DNA from: Rhizophagus clarus
Taxonomy: Eukaryota; Glomeromycota; Glomeromycetes; Glomerales; Glomeraceae
DNA: 64,000 bases
NCBI GenBank assembly: GCA_015698045.1
Contig: BLAL01000034.1
Coordinates: 1,302,001 to 1,366,000, forward strand
Direction of reading: 5' to 3'
Positions within the stretch are counted from its first letter, which is position 1. Every line of letters begins with the position of its first letter. Below, piece after piece: positions 23,490 through 34,439 of this stretch. Under the pieces are notes generated by a model. It worked only from the letters and a program-made list of their open reading frames with translations. It was not told where the DNA came from and did no database searches. The position numbers were made by a program, and so were the translations under genes.

Positions 23490-25060
23490 CAATGAGTAAC
23501 CAAGTAGTAATCTCGAAATTTGGTGAATCTAAGGAAGCATACAGTATTGATATACTAAAATGGCTTATCAGAGAGGCGAACAGTTTAAATGATATTACAA
23601 AAGCAAAGTGATATATTTGCAGTTACTTTATTCTCTGTTCCAATCCACATGGTGTATTTATGTGGTGACCTGATATTAAGAATTTTGAGCATATTTCCAT
23701 GAAAAATATTAGTATGCTCATTTGTCCTATAACTAAAACCTTCTTTAATCAATCCAATCCTGAACAGCTACCAACTAAAACAGAATTTAACATTGCCAAA
23801 TGGTTTATATATGATAATTCTTCAACATGTGTAGCAACTTGTGATCCTGCAAAGCAACATATTTATAAAATTTAAGGTCAACTCTATCTTAATATTTTCT
23901 CAGGTTTCTTACACCAATTACGTTCTTTAGCAGACTTTTCAGCCAACATCCATCAGGCAATTAAAATCATATTTACTCATATTCAGGATGTCTGGTGTTC
24001 AGGAGATTGGAATGTAACTGAATACATTATTAAATGGTTTGCTGGTATGGCTACTGGTAGAAAAATATATTCGATTCTTTATCTTAAATCTGATCAAGGC
24101 TGGGGTAAAGGTATTATAACTGATTTTATCCAGCATTATATTTTAGATACTCAGCTAGTCTATAAAACAAGTGATTCTCAAACGATTTTGGGCAGTTTTA
24201 ATGAGCAATTATTAGGTAAAGTACTTCTTTTACTTGAAGAAATGCCAACAGAAAAAAGCCAATGGAATTCATTATATTATGCTCTCAAAGATAAAGTTAC
24301 TAGCGATACTATTAAAATCCATGAAAAATATAAAACACCTACCCAATATAAAAACTTTATGTTTACTATCGTTCTTACTAATGAAAATGCTCTCAGAGTT
24401 AAAAATGATAATAGACGAACAGTTTTCCTAGATATCTCACCTGCTCGAAAAGGAGATTTGCAAAATTTCAAACAGTTAGGTGTTGCAATGAAAATCCAGG
24501 GGTGGGTGAGACCTTCTATGCTTACTTAAAAGTTATTGCTGATAAATATCCAGATTTTAATGGCAACCCACCGCCTATGACTGCATCTAAGCAAAAGCAT
24601 ATCGTATCTACTCTTCTACCGTTATTTCAATTTATAAAGGAGACGTATATAGCAGAAGCTGATTATATGATTACATGCTTACCAGTTCATATATTATATG
24701 CCACCTATACAAGCTACTGTGGAAATAGAAATATTACACCCTTATCTAAAGTTGTAGTTACAAGAACATTATCAAATGAGCTAAATACGACTAGCAACTT
24801 AGTTTATATTAATGGAAAGCGCACTAGAGTTTACAATTTATCTAGAAAGACTTTATACGAAAAATATCTTAGTAATAACTGGATTCATGAAACTGATGAG
24901 ATTGATATTGAGGAGATTAATATTCCTAAAAAATCTGTATCTGATCCTAAAGCTCTCAATCAGTTCTTAGTACAAATTGGAGTAGATATACCAAATAAGC
25001 AAAAGAAAAGTCCACCACCAGTTCCTTCAAAACCATCACATCTAAAGGTAGAAGTATCAT
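23490..25060 (+). pseudogene. Polinton fossil part: superfamily-3-type primase-helicase
   Basis: The best-preserved stretch has a Walker A-like SDQGWGKG, a Walker B-like VLLLLEEMP about 50 residues later, and a sensor-like FTIVLTNEN. This order is typical of SF3/D5-like virus helicases. A C-terminal part (YCGNRNITPLSK, about 24.72-24.86 kb) looks winged-helix-like. In such elements the protein would act in DNA replication. Fossil; not functional as it stands. Confidence 0.7.
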
Positions 25061-25089
25061 CAGACTGAAAAGGTGAAGCGACTTCTTCA

Positions 25090-25869
25090 TTGATACCATC
25101 TGAACCTATCGCTCCAGAATCTGTTGAAAATTTAATAGATAACTTCATAACAGAACTAAATACTCTTATACTACCTTCGGCTAAGTCAGAACAAAAACTA
25201 GTGGTAGAACAAGAACCAGAGCAAGAACTAGAGATAGAGCCAGAACCATACGGAATACCTGATCCTTCTATACCAGCTGAACCGTTTATATCACAAGAAG
25301 TATTAAAGCCAGTTCAAAAAGTTGATCCAGATCCCATGCCTAAAATGAATACCGCCAAATATTGGGAATGGATAGATAGACATAAATATGACAACATAAA
25401 GCTCTGGTACAAGAATTCTCGTGATGAAATGATAGATGAGCTATATTCTGTAGCCAAAGAATGTTGGGCTAAATATATAGACGAAGATGACCCCTATAAC
25501 TGGGATATCCTCTTAGCCGAATTGGAAGAATTTGATAAGATTGTAAGAAGAGATAACCTATATCTCATCAAATTTGGTGATGCCATAAATAAGCTAAAAA
25601 AATGGCTCAAATACAATGATAATGTAAATAGGCAAATAAAATGCTTAGAACTTGCCAACTATCTAAAAAAATACAACGAGAATAAGGAAACCGTATTTGT
25701 AGATCTCCCTTCTGGCTATAAAGTTGCAAAATTACAACCAAAGATAATAGAATGCCATAGCCAAATAAATGAATGTGAATGTATGGAGGCCAATGGTGAG
25801 GAATACGAATCAGATTATAATGATGGCTTATCTGATGATGGCTTATTTGGTGAAATTGATCAATTATAA
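25090..25869 (+). CDS. Polinton fossil part: acidic protein of unknown function
   Basis: About 260 residues. The first ~75 are rich in Pro, Glu and Ile (EQEPEQELEIEPEP). The middle is helical with many Trp and Lys (NTAKYWEWIDRHKYDNIKLW), and the end is acidic (SDYNDGLSDDG). It lies between helicase and polymerase. No family recognised. Confidence 0.4.
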   Translation: MIPSEPIAPESVENLIDNFITELNTLILPSAKSEQKLVVEQEPEQELEIEPEPYGIPDPSIPAEPFISQEVLKPVQKVDPDPMPKMNTAKYWEWIDRHKYDNIKLWYKNSRDEMIDELYSVAKECWAKYIDEDDPYNWDILLAELEEFDKIVRRDNLYLIKFGDAINKLKKWLKYNDNVNRQIKCLELANYLKKYNENKETVFVDLPSGYKVAKLQPKIIECHSQINECECMEANGEEYESDYNDGLSDDGLFGEIDQL

Positions 25870-25944
25870 GGGCTAGTTATTTTATTTTTTCAAATATAGT
25901 AACGAAAAATTAGTAATTAAATAAATACCATATATTTCAAAGAA

Positions 25945-27780
25945 ATGTTTTCAAGACTAATTCGTCATTTACCAAATAGGCCAGATATCATAGAAGTTAA
26001 GTTTAGTGGCCGACAGTTCTTTAGAAAAAGAATTGCAAATCTTGATCAAAAACTTAAAGCCTGATATCCAGGCAAACAGTTTCAAATCTTACTTCCTTAT
26101 GAGAATTGAAAGTCAGGTTGCTGGACTACTAATGAAGATGATGCAAATCTTTTCTCCTTACTTGACCACTATGATGAGAGCCAAATGCCTGATAATATAG
26201 GTGATCCAGAGTGGTTTGATAACTTTATCATTTATATAAAAAATTTACCAGTGGTATCAGGTGGATGTGACGATACAAATGATTGTCTTTATCAGTGCTT
26301 AAAAATGGCTTATGGCTCTTATTCAAATATGCCTCAAAGTATTGAAAAGCCTGAGTACATTAAAGATTATCTAAATCTGGCACGAAATGATCCTATTCCA
26401 ATTGCCTGTATTGAAAAAATAGAACGATTAGTTCGAAGTATTGCTATCAATGTAGTAGGTGATCATACCTATATTTCTAAGAGTCCAGCACAAAGAAGGG
26501 TAACCCTTACTCTCACTAATGAACACTATTCTCTCGTATCCAATCCAGATAGAAAACATCCCAGCTTTGAATGTAAAAGGCCAAAAAAGCCTATAACTTA
26601 TCAGGAGAATGATGTAAAAAATACTGTTCTTTTATATAATGGAAAGGAGATCAAGTCTATTACCGTCCAGCAATTTCAAAAACTTAAGTTTAGCAAATTC
26701 TATTCTTTTATTTTAGCTAAACGTCAAGAATCATTAGAAAAGGCATATATCAGAATTAATGCTGAACGAGATGCCTTTTTACAGGAGACGAAAAAGCTAG
26801 GCCTTCCAATTGATATATCATTACTTGATTGGAACATAAAGAAAACGGCTCTTTGGCTATTCGAAAAATTAAGTGTAGGTATTCCTGTTAATGAACCTCT
26901 TGATGCGCTTGAAGCATAATGGATAAGTAAAGCAATGATGGGAAGGATTATCTGGGCACAAAATAACTGGAAAGGATATGGAAGAAGTTACGATAAAACA
27001 AGTCTTTATCCTAATATTCAGCAGTCAGCTTTAAACTTTCCTATTAGTAAAGGTGAGTTTCAGATTTTAAAAGACTTTACTAATCATTGAGGATATAGTC
27101 ATTTTGGAATATTTCATGCAAGTATTGAAAAGAAAGATACCCCATTATTTTGATATAATTACCATAATGTATATACTCATATTGATCTTACACGTTCCAA
27201 AGCTCTTGGCCTTCAAGTTACATTAATTCAAGATGAAGCCTCTAATGCTCTTATTTATGAAAAAAAACTTGAATTCAGGGTAGTGTAATCTTTGGAGAGT
27301 ATGTAGATTTTCTTTTTAAAATTAAGAATCAAGGTGGTATCGCTAGCCAAGTAGCTAAAAGAATTCTTAATACACTATGGGGTGCACTTTGCCAAAGAAA
27401 GAAAACATACAAGACTCTTATAACATCGAGTAAGTCTTTTGACTTTCCAGATGGTGAGGTATTAGACTCGATTGTACCAATAGGAGAAGAGCAGTAGAGA
27501 TTCCAATTTACGAATCCAGGTAATCCCTTTAAAGGTGAATATCCAAGAATTGCCCCATTTCTTCTAGCACATGGTCGAAAGATTATTTCTGAAATAGTAC
27601 AACCCTATGTGGATAAAGTCAGGCGTATTCATACTGATAGGTTCATTCTAGAAGAAGACGTTAACAACTCTCCTCTTTATACCTGCTCTAAAAATGCCTT
27701 TAAGACTCTAAAAGCTCTTAAATTCGAAAGAGAAGGAGAGTGTCATGTAAAAAATGCTAACCAAGTGGTATGGACTGTAT
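25945..27780 (+). pseudogene. Polinton fossil part: OTU-like domain followed by family B DNA polymerase
   Basis: The N-terminal half has GGCDDTNDCLYQCLKMAYG and, downstream, TNEHYSLV. This Asp-Cys...His-Tyr pattern resembles OTU-type cysteine proteases. The polymerase half shows motif A (YDKTSLYP, about 26.99 kb), a motif B-like AKRILNTLWGALCQ (about 27.36 kb) and a motif C-like HTDRF (about 27.63 kb). Protein-primed PolB is the hallmark replication enzyme of Polintons. Fossil. Confidence 0.75.
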
Positions 27781-27818
27781 AATTAAATATTTTTTTCCTT
27801 AGATGTAGTAATAAAAAA

Positions 27819-28241
27819 ATGGAACACGACTCATTCCCATTCACAAACAAACATCTTAGTTTTATCAAGCATGAAACATATTTGGCTGAAATTATAGAAG
27901 CTTTAAAGAATGTTATATTGGCAGGTTTACGAGATGAATACAGTAAAGAAAGTTATCTTATAAAGAATCACGTAAACTATATTAAGAAAATAGAATCTGC
28001 CAACAATCCAGAAGGTTATATTCATTATATAGCTAAGAAATTATTGCCAAATAAAGAATCGCATGCTGAGAAGGTTGCCATAATTCGAGCAAAGTATTCA
28101 CATAATCCAGATCTTGCTTTTAAAATTATAAAGGTCTATGATTTATATAATCGTATTCCTAAGGAAGTACCACCTAGACGTAAACTTAATGAAAATGAAG
28201 CTGAAGATATATTAGCTGAACTTCTTAGCAATAAGCCATAA
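27819..28241 (+). CDS. Polinton fossil part: small helical protein, unknown
   Basis: 140 residues, charged, predicted mostly helical (KHETYLAEIIEALKNVILAG; YIHYIAKKLLPNKESHAEKV). It directly follows the polymerase part and ends 20 bases before a pair of hairpin repeats. No family recognised. Confidence 0.4.
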   Translation: MEHDSFPFTNKHLSFIKHETYLAEIIEALKNVILAGLRDEYSKESYLIKNHVNYIKKIESANNPEGYIHYIAKKLLPNKESHAEKVAIIRAKYSHNPDLAFKIIKVYDLYNRIPKEVPPRRKLNENEAEDILAELLSNKP

Positions 28242-28263
28242 ATTTATTATTAAAAATTTGCAT

Positions 28264-28360
28264 AAAGACTGATGACGAAGTAACTTTGTCACTAGGCATT
28301 TTTCATTTTTTTGTACAAAGGCTGATGACGAAGTAACTTTGTCACTAGGTATTATTTATT
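28264..28360 (+). terminator. Two tandem hairpins between Polinton parts
   Basis: TGATGACGAAGTAACTTTGT plus CACTAGG occurs at about 28,269 and 28,322, a 53-bp period. TGACGAA and TTTGTCA pair (one G-T wobble) around GTAAC. T-rich tracts follow each copy. This resembles the hairpin 3'-end signals of some large DNA viruses, but it is only inferred here. Confidence 0.45.
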
Positions 28361-28414
28361 TTTAGAAAAAATCATAATTGAACATAGCCTATACTAATAT
28401 ATTAATAAAAAAAA

Positions 28415-28996
28415 ATGAGTGCTAATAGATATACTATTAATCCATTGACTGGTAGAACAATTCGTGTTGGCGGTTCAACATTCAATCAGCTAGTTATAGA
28501 AGCATATGATTATCTTGATAGTGGATTGGTTCGAAGAGCAACTGCACCTTCACTTACAGAAGCAAGGCAAAGTTATCTCAATATAGAAACTGGACGTATG
28601 GTTCAATATGAGACTAGAATGTATTTTTATTTAATTCAAAGGGCTTATGAAATAATAGAAGATTATTATCTTGTTCCTCCAAGATTTGTAGAAATTGTGC
28701 AATCCTATCCTTCTCTATTATATTTACATGGTACTCAAAGAAGACTTGAACATATTGATGTTGCACTTAGAAGAGTTAACTTTTATGCTGAACGGAATTG
28801 GCTTAATCCAGACTATAGGCAAAGGGTTGAAGAAACACGCTAATTTGTTGAAAGAAGACAAAGAGAAACACAACAAGAGGCACAATTAAGAAGGCTTGCC
28901 AAACTTAACATTGCCTTATGTAAAGAGTGCCAAATGCCTGTAAATCTTAATAAGTTACCTGAAAACGGTCTTTGTGAAGACTGCAGTAAAGAATAA
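28415..28996 (+). pseudogene. Polinton fossil part: protein with 2-Cys-adaptor-like N-terminus and zinc ribbon
   Basis: Near the N-terminus INPLTGRTIRVGGSTFNQLV (about 28,439-28,498) matches the NPxTGRxI-xxGGxTYxxL pattern of the 2-cysteine adaptor motif known from irido- and poxvirus-like proteins. The C-terminal region has a C-x2-C...C-x2-C zinc-ribbon-like segment (CKECQMPVNL and CEDC). Function unknown. Fossil. Confidence 0.5.
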
Positions 28997-29054
28997 ATAT
29001 AAAAAACAGGTAATTAAATTATTTTATTTTTTATATAGAAAATTTCAAATAAAA

Positions 29055-29628
29055 GATGGTTGAGCAAATTAGAAAATACTGCCCAGTTTATGGACTTGCA
29101 TTGGCCAAGCCAAGAAGAGGCTTATCTACTATCGAATTCTGATGTACAGTGCATGGATGTGCTGATATAGATAGCTTGCATGAAAGTATATATAAGTTAA
29201 TCAAAATATTTAGATGTGTTTCACAAGATGATAAACTTACTTTTGCCTTTACTCGAGACTATGAGTATCAGTTAGAGTTTTATAATCTTTCTGTATCAGA
29301 AGAATTTAAATCGATTAAGATTTGACTACTCAAACAGATTAATAGGTTGGATAGAGATGTAGGGGAAAAAGCTTTATATCGATTATTATTTGATTTATAT
29401 GCAGAAGAAGGGATAAATGAACCTTTTGCTATATTTTATGATATATATTGCGATAGAGTAAATAATCCATTAAGCAAAAACTTTGTTTCTCGTGCATTGA
29501 GGACCCTTGGCCTAGTAACGAAAATGTCAAGAATAGTAGTAGATGGCAGGGAAAAAAGTATTATATTTATAAATGCGACTAGAGAAGAGTTGCTTGAGTT
29601 TTTTAGAAAGAATGGAATAGACTATTGA
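29055..29628 (+). pseudogene. Polinton fossil part: winged-helix-like protein
   Basis: The part at 29,440-29,600 (NNPLSKNFVSRALRTLGL...SIIFINATREEL) resembles the tail of the helicase part (RNITPLSKVVVTRTLSNELN...VYNLSRKTL). A shared DNA-binding winged-helix module is inferred. The tail of the ATPase part overlaps it from the opposite strand. Fossil. Confidence 0.4.
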
Positions 29629-30881
29629 TTCCTACCTGCAAGATAGGCTTCTTCATTAAGCCATCATTGAATAGTTTTAGAAGTGCTTCGATGCCTTCTA
29701 TTATTTTTTTATCACTTAGAGGACGCTCATTCAAAAGTTCTCTATATCGATCAAAAGGTGATACTGATACTGGGAAGTTATCTCTAGTAACATATACATT
29801 CTTAACTTGAGATAGGAATTTCTTATACTCATCTCCAAGAGTACGATCATTTATTCTATAAGCTTCTTCAAAAACATATTTAGCCCAAATATCTGAATTT
29901 TTTGCCTTTGATAAGGCGTCTTGTTTCAAGTAAAGTTTACGTTCTTAGAAGAAGGAAAGTTCTGGGCAAATTCTTCTAACAAATTATTCTTTTTAGCTTC
30001 GGCTATTGCCTTCTGTCCATAAGAAGTAAATTGACTAAAATCATTCTTGGATGATTCTTGGATGATCTTAGATCGATCTTAGATGAATCTGTGATCGTTC
30101 TAGAATCATTCTTGGATGATCTTAGATCAATCTTAGATGAACACGTGATCATTCTAGAATCATTATTAGATGATTCCATAATAGTTCTAAGGCTAGTATC
30201 CCATCGAACTCTAATTGATAGGGGTTTAGTTTTAAGACGTCTCAAATCAAATACTATGAATTCTCTACTTAAAGTTAGTTTGTCAATTATTGGAGCAAGA
30301 GAATTGGATTCATTAGTATATTGTCTAATGATACGCTTTGTATCACTTAAACTGCCATGTCCACCATGTAGAGAAATATAATTTACATTTTCTCGAATTG
30401 CTTTTGGAATAGCAAAGAATCTTTAGGCTACATAAATAGCTGAAATATTTCTATGTCGTCCATGAGTAAAGTAGCCAGTCATTTTTTCTTGAATATTTTT
30501 AGGGGCATCTATTAAATCCTCAAATATAACTACAGTAGCAATTTTGGGATCAAAGTCTTCTACATCTGACATTTGGTGATATGAGATTACTTCGAATGCT
30601 ACACTCTCATTATCATTAAAGAAATCCTTTACTATTTACCATTTAGGTTCGTCTAAATATCTACCAATAAGAACTATTTCATTGCAAAGAATATATCGAG
30701 TCCCATCCTCTTTGGCTTTTGCGTCTCCCATTAGTAAATTAATAAGCATAGTAGTCTTTCCAGAATCTGAGCTACCAGCTACAGCAGGACGAAAAGGCCA
30801 TATTGGAGCATATTCATTTCCTTGCCTAGTATCACTACTATATTTATCCAAATTATACACATATAAGTCCATTTTAAGCAA
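29600..30881 (-). pseudogene. Polinton fossil part: FtsK/HerA-like genome-packaging ATPase
   Basis: The N-terminal portion has the Walker A AGSSDSGKTT (about 30.75 kb). A Walker B-like VVIFEDLI lies near 30.52 kb, followed by TGYFTHGRHRN and SLHGGHGSLSDTKRI, which are typical of A32-like packaging ATPases in Polintons and nucleocytoplasmic viruses. The C-terminal region is charged. It runs divergently from the coiled-coil part, with only about 33 bases between their starts. Fossil. Confidence 0.7.
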
Positions 30882-30913
30882 TTAGTAGTATATAGTGTAT
30901 AGTATATTCAAAA

Positions 30914-31490
30914 TGACATATGTTCCCACTGATCCTACAGGGCTCCCTTCAGCACATTTAGTAGCAATAGATATTAATCAGCTAATTAATGCACTTAAGA
31001 ATGATGCAGATGCCCTGCTGGTAAATGGTCGAATGACTGTTACACCAAATCTTATAAATATTAATCACGAGATTAAGCACATTATTGGATTGATTATAGC
31101 TCATGGTATACAGGTTGAAGAAAGAGCAAGACAAATTAGGAAAGAGCTTGATACTTCGACTGGCTTATTAAAGTATTTGCAAGAAGTGACTAATGCTAGA
31201 GAACGCGAGATTCATGGTATTAGACAACGTCTTATTGCATGTTAAAATGAGAGGAACGGATTGCAAAATGAGAGAAATCATCTGGTAAATGCAAATTGTG
31301 ATCAAGCTAATCAATTACAAGATCAGCAAGTATGGCAAAGAAGAATTAGGGATACTTTGCAACAAAGAAATAATAGATTAATACATCAACTTGCAATAGA
31401 ACAACTTACATCTAAAAACTTGGGACGAATTCGTGATAGAATGCAAGCACAATTGGCTGCTCTTAGAATTCAGGCGCAGTGGTTTTGAAT
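30914..31490 (+). pseudogene. Polinton fossil part: coiled-coil protein
   Basis: Starts MTYVPTDPTGLPSAHLVAID, then long helical heptad-like stretches rich in Gln, Arg and Leu (QLAIEQLTSKNLGRIRDRM). No family recognised. Its place just upstream of the Gag-like segment suggests a structural or scaffold role. Fossil. Confidence 0.45.
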
Positions 31491-31544
31491 TAGACAAGCT
31501 GGACCTATAGTTAACAATCCTCATTCAGATAATCCACAAGTAAT

Positions 31545-33000
31545 ATGGCTACCATTGCAATAGGAATGCCAGTTTTTGCTGGAAATGATGACGATGATCT
31601 TGAGAGATTCTTTGAGTTATATAAGGGCTATATTCATGATAGTATTGGAATTGATCCATCGGCTGTTGCTGGTAATCCAGCCGGTTGGGAGAAAGCTATG
31701 GGTATACTTCGTGCTTGCTTAACTGGTCCAGCTGCCAGATGGTATGATAGTAATATTTTAGGAAAGAGAGTTAAGCTTAGAAATATTCTTCTTCGTGCTG
31801 CACATGGTGATGAGGCGGCATTTAAGGCTTTACTTGGTAATAATGTTATTGTCCAGTAAATACATGGATTGTAGGTTCTGGTGCAGCAGCTCATATGATT
31901 AATAATGTTGGTGCTGGTGTTAATAATCCAGTCACTGATGTTTGGCCTGATTATGCAATAGAAGGGAATAGAGATATTTGGCTAAATCGGACTGGTATGA
32001 AGTTTACTAATGACCCTCTTAACCACAATGTTGTTGGTGGTGCAGCTGGAGGTGGTATTGCAATTGCTGGTGGAGCAGGTTTCAGTCATCCATATGTAAT
32101 CCCAGCTTTTCCCTGTCATGTTTTTATTAAAATGTGCAATGAATTTCCTACACAACAGAATGCTAGACGCCAGTTAAGGTTTGGCAATCTTTTTCAAGAA
32201 AATATGCCTGTTTGAGATTTCTATGATAAAGTTAGAAGAAGTGCTGAGTTATTAGGCTATGGTAATGATGTTTTAGTTAATCAGTTTCTAAGAGGTCTGA
32301 ATGATGATTGTGCTATTGAGGCTGAAAGAATTGGTGCTGAACGGGATATAGAAGAATTGGTAGGTCTTCTTGAACGAGTTGAAAAAAGAAAGGCTGAATT
32401 ACGTCTTGGTAGAGAAAGACGAGAAAATATACAGTATCAGAGAGATAGACAAATTATTCCAGAGCAATTGCCACCAGTTAGTCAGGAGCCAGTTATATTA
32501 AAACCAGTCCAACATCATGCAGTTACCCAAGAAGAAATGAGTCGATTATTGCAACAACAGGCTGAAGGGTTTCAATCCCAAATTCGTCAATTACAGGAAA
32601 GTCTTAAGGCTCGAGATGTAAAGCCTGTTTATAGACCTAAGCCTAAATCTAAGCCTCAATATCATGATAATTGGGAACTTTATGCACAGGATTTATATCC
32701 TAATGAAGGTCCTAATCTGTTTGATGAAGATAAGAATGATGATAGGCATTTACAACAGCTATTCGATATAGTAAGTGGATCTGCTCCTAGAAATACATTA
32801 GAACAAAGATTAGCTGGTAAGATTACTAAAAGAATTGCATAAGCTAGAGAAAGACGTGAAGATGCAAAGTTAAATAGGGCAATGCGCGAACTTTCCTTGG
32901 ATGATCATGATGATCCTATGGATACTTCCAATGCTATTCGAGGTGTACCTATAGAACTTGTTCAAGGTGAGAATGGAGAAATTATGCTTGTCCAAAAAAA
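31545..33000 (+). pseudogene. Polinton fossil part: retrotransposon Gag-like capsid segment
   Basis: A helical segment with ERFFELYKGYIHDS, GWEKAMGILRACLTGPAARW and, downstream, FYDKVRRSAELLGY and VNQFLRGLNDD resembles the two halves of the Gag capsid region of LTR elements. A Gly-rich insertion (GGAAGGGIAIAGG) lies between them, and a Gln-rich helical stretch follows. A Gag-type segment in a Polinton-like frame is unusual. Fossil. Confidence 0.6.
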
Positions 33001-33693
33001 AAGATAGTTTCAAATAAAGGTAAGACGTCAAACCCTAGTTCTGCATCTAAATCGACATCTAAATTGACATCTAAATTGACATCTAAATCAACTGGGGTGG
33101 TGAAAATTTCACCAACAAACTTTACTAAAACAGAGCTTATAAATCTCCTAAAGCTTGCTGATATCAGAAAGATTATTCAGGAAATCGTTTATAAAATATT
33201 AGAAAATTATGAAAGCGCTCCTCAAGAACAACCAGAAGTATAAGAGGAATATTTAGGTCCAATGGCTATGGATATTGATGTTACTCGATTAGAAAATACT
33301 AAGGATCTTTTGGCTATAAATGGAATTGTAAATGGGGTAGATATTCAGTGTTTAGCAGATTCCTGTGCTAATGTCTCTTGGATCCAAGAAGAAGCAGTTC
33401 CAGAACTAAAACTAAAAGCCGATAAATCTATAAAGCATAGTATTACTGGTGCGTCAGGGCTAAGTGAGACACTTGGTATAGTAAAAAATGTATTGATAGA
33501 GCTTTTACCAAGATGTATTATTAAAAAAGACCTTGTAGTTCTGAAAGGATATAAGCATAGAGAAATTGGTTTAAGCCGAACATGTCTTAAAAGGTATAAT
33601 TATGATGTTCATGAATCTAGAAAGCATATCGCCCTTACAAGTAATGATAAAGACTATTTTATTCCTATAATTCCAGATGCAAATAGAACATAA
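33000..33693 (+). pseudogene. Polinton fossil part: retropepsin-like protease segment
   Basis: After a Lys/Ser-rich spacer comes LLAINGIVNGVDIQCLADS and later ETLGIVKNVLIELLP and LKGYKHREIGL. The strand-loop pattern resembles clan AA aspartic proteases that follow Gag in LTR elements. Its place directly after the Gag-like part fits that reading. Fossil. Confidence 0.5.
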
Positions 33694-33858
33694 AAAAATA
33701 TATATATAAAATTAGATCCATTCATCAGATTCTAGATAAGGATAATCTGGATTTTCATTAGAATCACTTGGATCCTTGGAGTACTCTGATTGCCAGTTTG
33801 TAGGATCGTCTGGATCTTCATCTCCCCAGTAATCTGGTTGCCAAATTGGTTCTTTAAA

Positions 33859-34314
33859 CTATGTTGGGATTTCATAAGGATCTAATCCATTAGCTAGTAT
33901 TCGAATATTATCAAATATACGATTCTTTTCTCTTCCATCTTTCTTATATGCAAATCCACCTTGTAATAAAATTTTTTCTATCTCTACCTGATACGCAAAG
34001 GCTTTTTCTTTTTTATCGGCTAAATCCATAAATTTTTTGTATAAAGAATCTTTAAGAGCTTTATTTGTACCTGAATATTTAATATAAGCATGATTTAATT
34101 CTTCCTTACTATTCTTATAATTTACTAAAGCTTTCCAGTAGTCTTTTTCAGTAAGCTGATCAAGATAATATATGATGTTACGAGCAATTTCATGTATCTG
34201 AAATATATTTGTTCTCTTGAATGAAGTATTAACAATGTGGCTGGTTGAAATATTTAGCCAATTTTCTACCCATTTTGGAGATACATCTAAGAATGTAGCA
34301 ATGTCAGTATACAT
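33859..34314 (-). CDS. Polinton fossil part: unknown helical protein
   Basis: 151 residues with an HTH-like beginning (YTDIATFLDVSPKWVENWLN) and helical, Lys-rich remainder. It lies between the protease-like and integrase parts. No family recognised; a small DNA-binding role is possible. Confidence 0.4.
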   Translation of the reverse strand: MYTDIATFLDVSPKWVENWLNISTSHIVNTSFKRTNIFQIHEIARNIIYYLDQLTEKDYWKALVNYKNSKEELNHAYIKYSGTNKALKDSLYKKFMDLADKKEKAFAYQVEIEKILLQGGFAYKKDGREKNRIFDNIRILANGLDPYEIPT

Positions 34315-34439
34315 TTTTTAGTATATAATAGATATGTTTAATTTTGAATATTTATTATATGATTTACTTTATTATACCCTTATCTTTAATTACAATTTTA
34401 GGATTTTTCGAAAAAAAATATAACCTATTTTGTATTATT

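Noticed and set aside
29625-29810. Plus-strand frame opposite the ATPase part
   Set aside because: Shadow of the minus-strand gene; no independent support.
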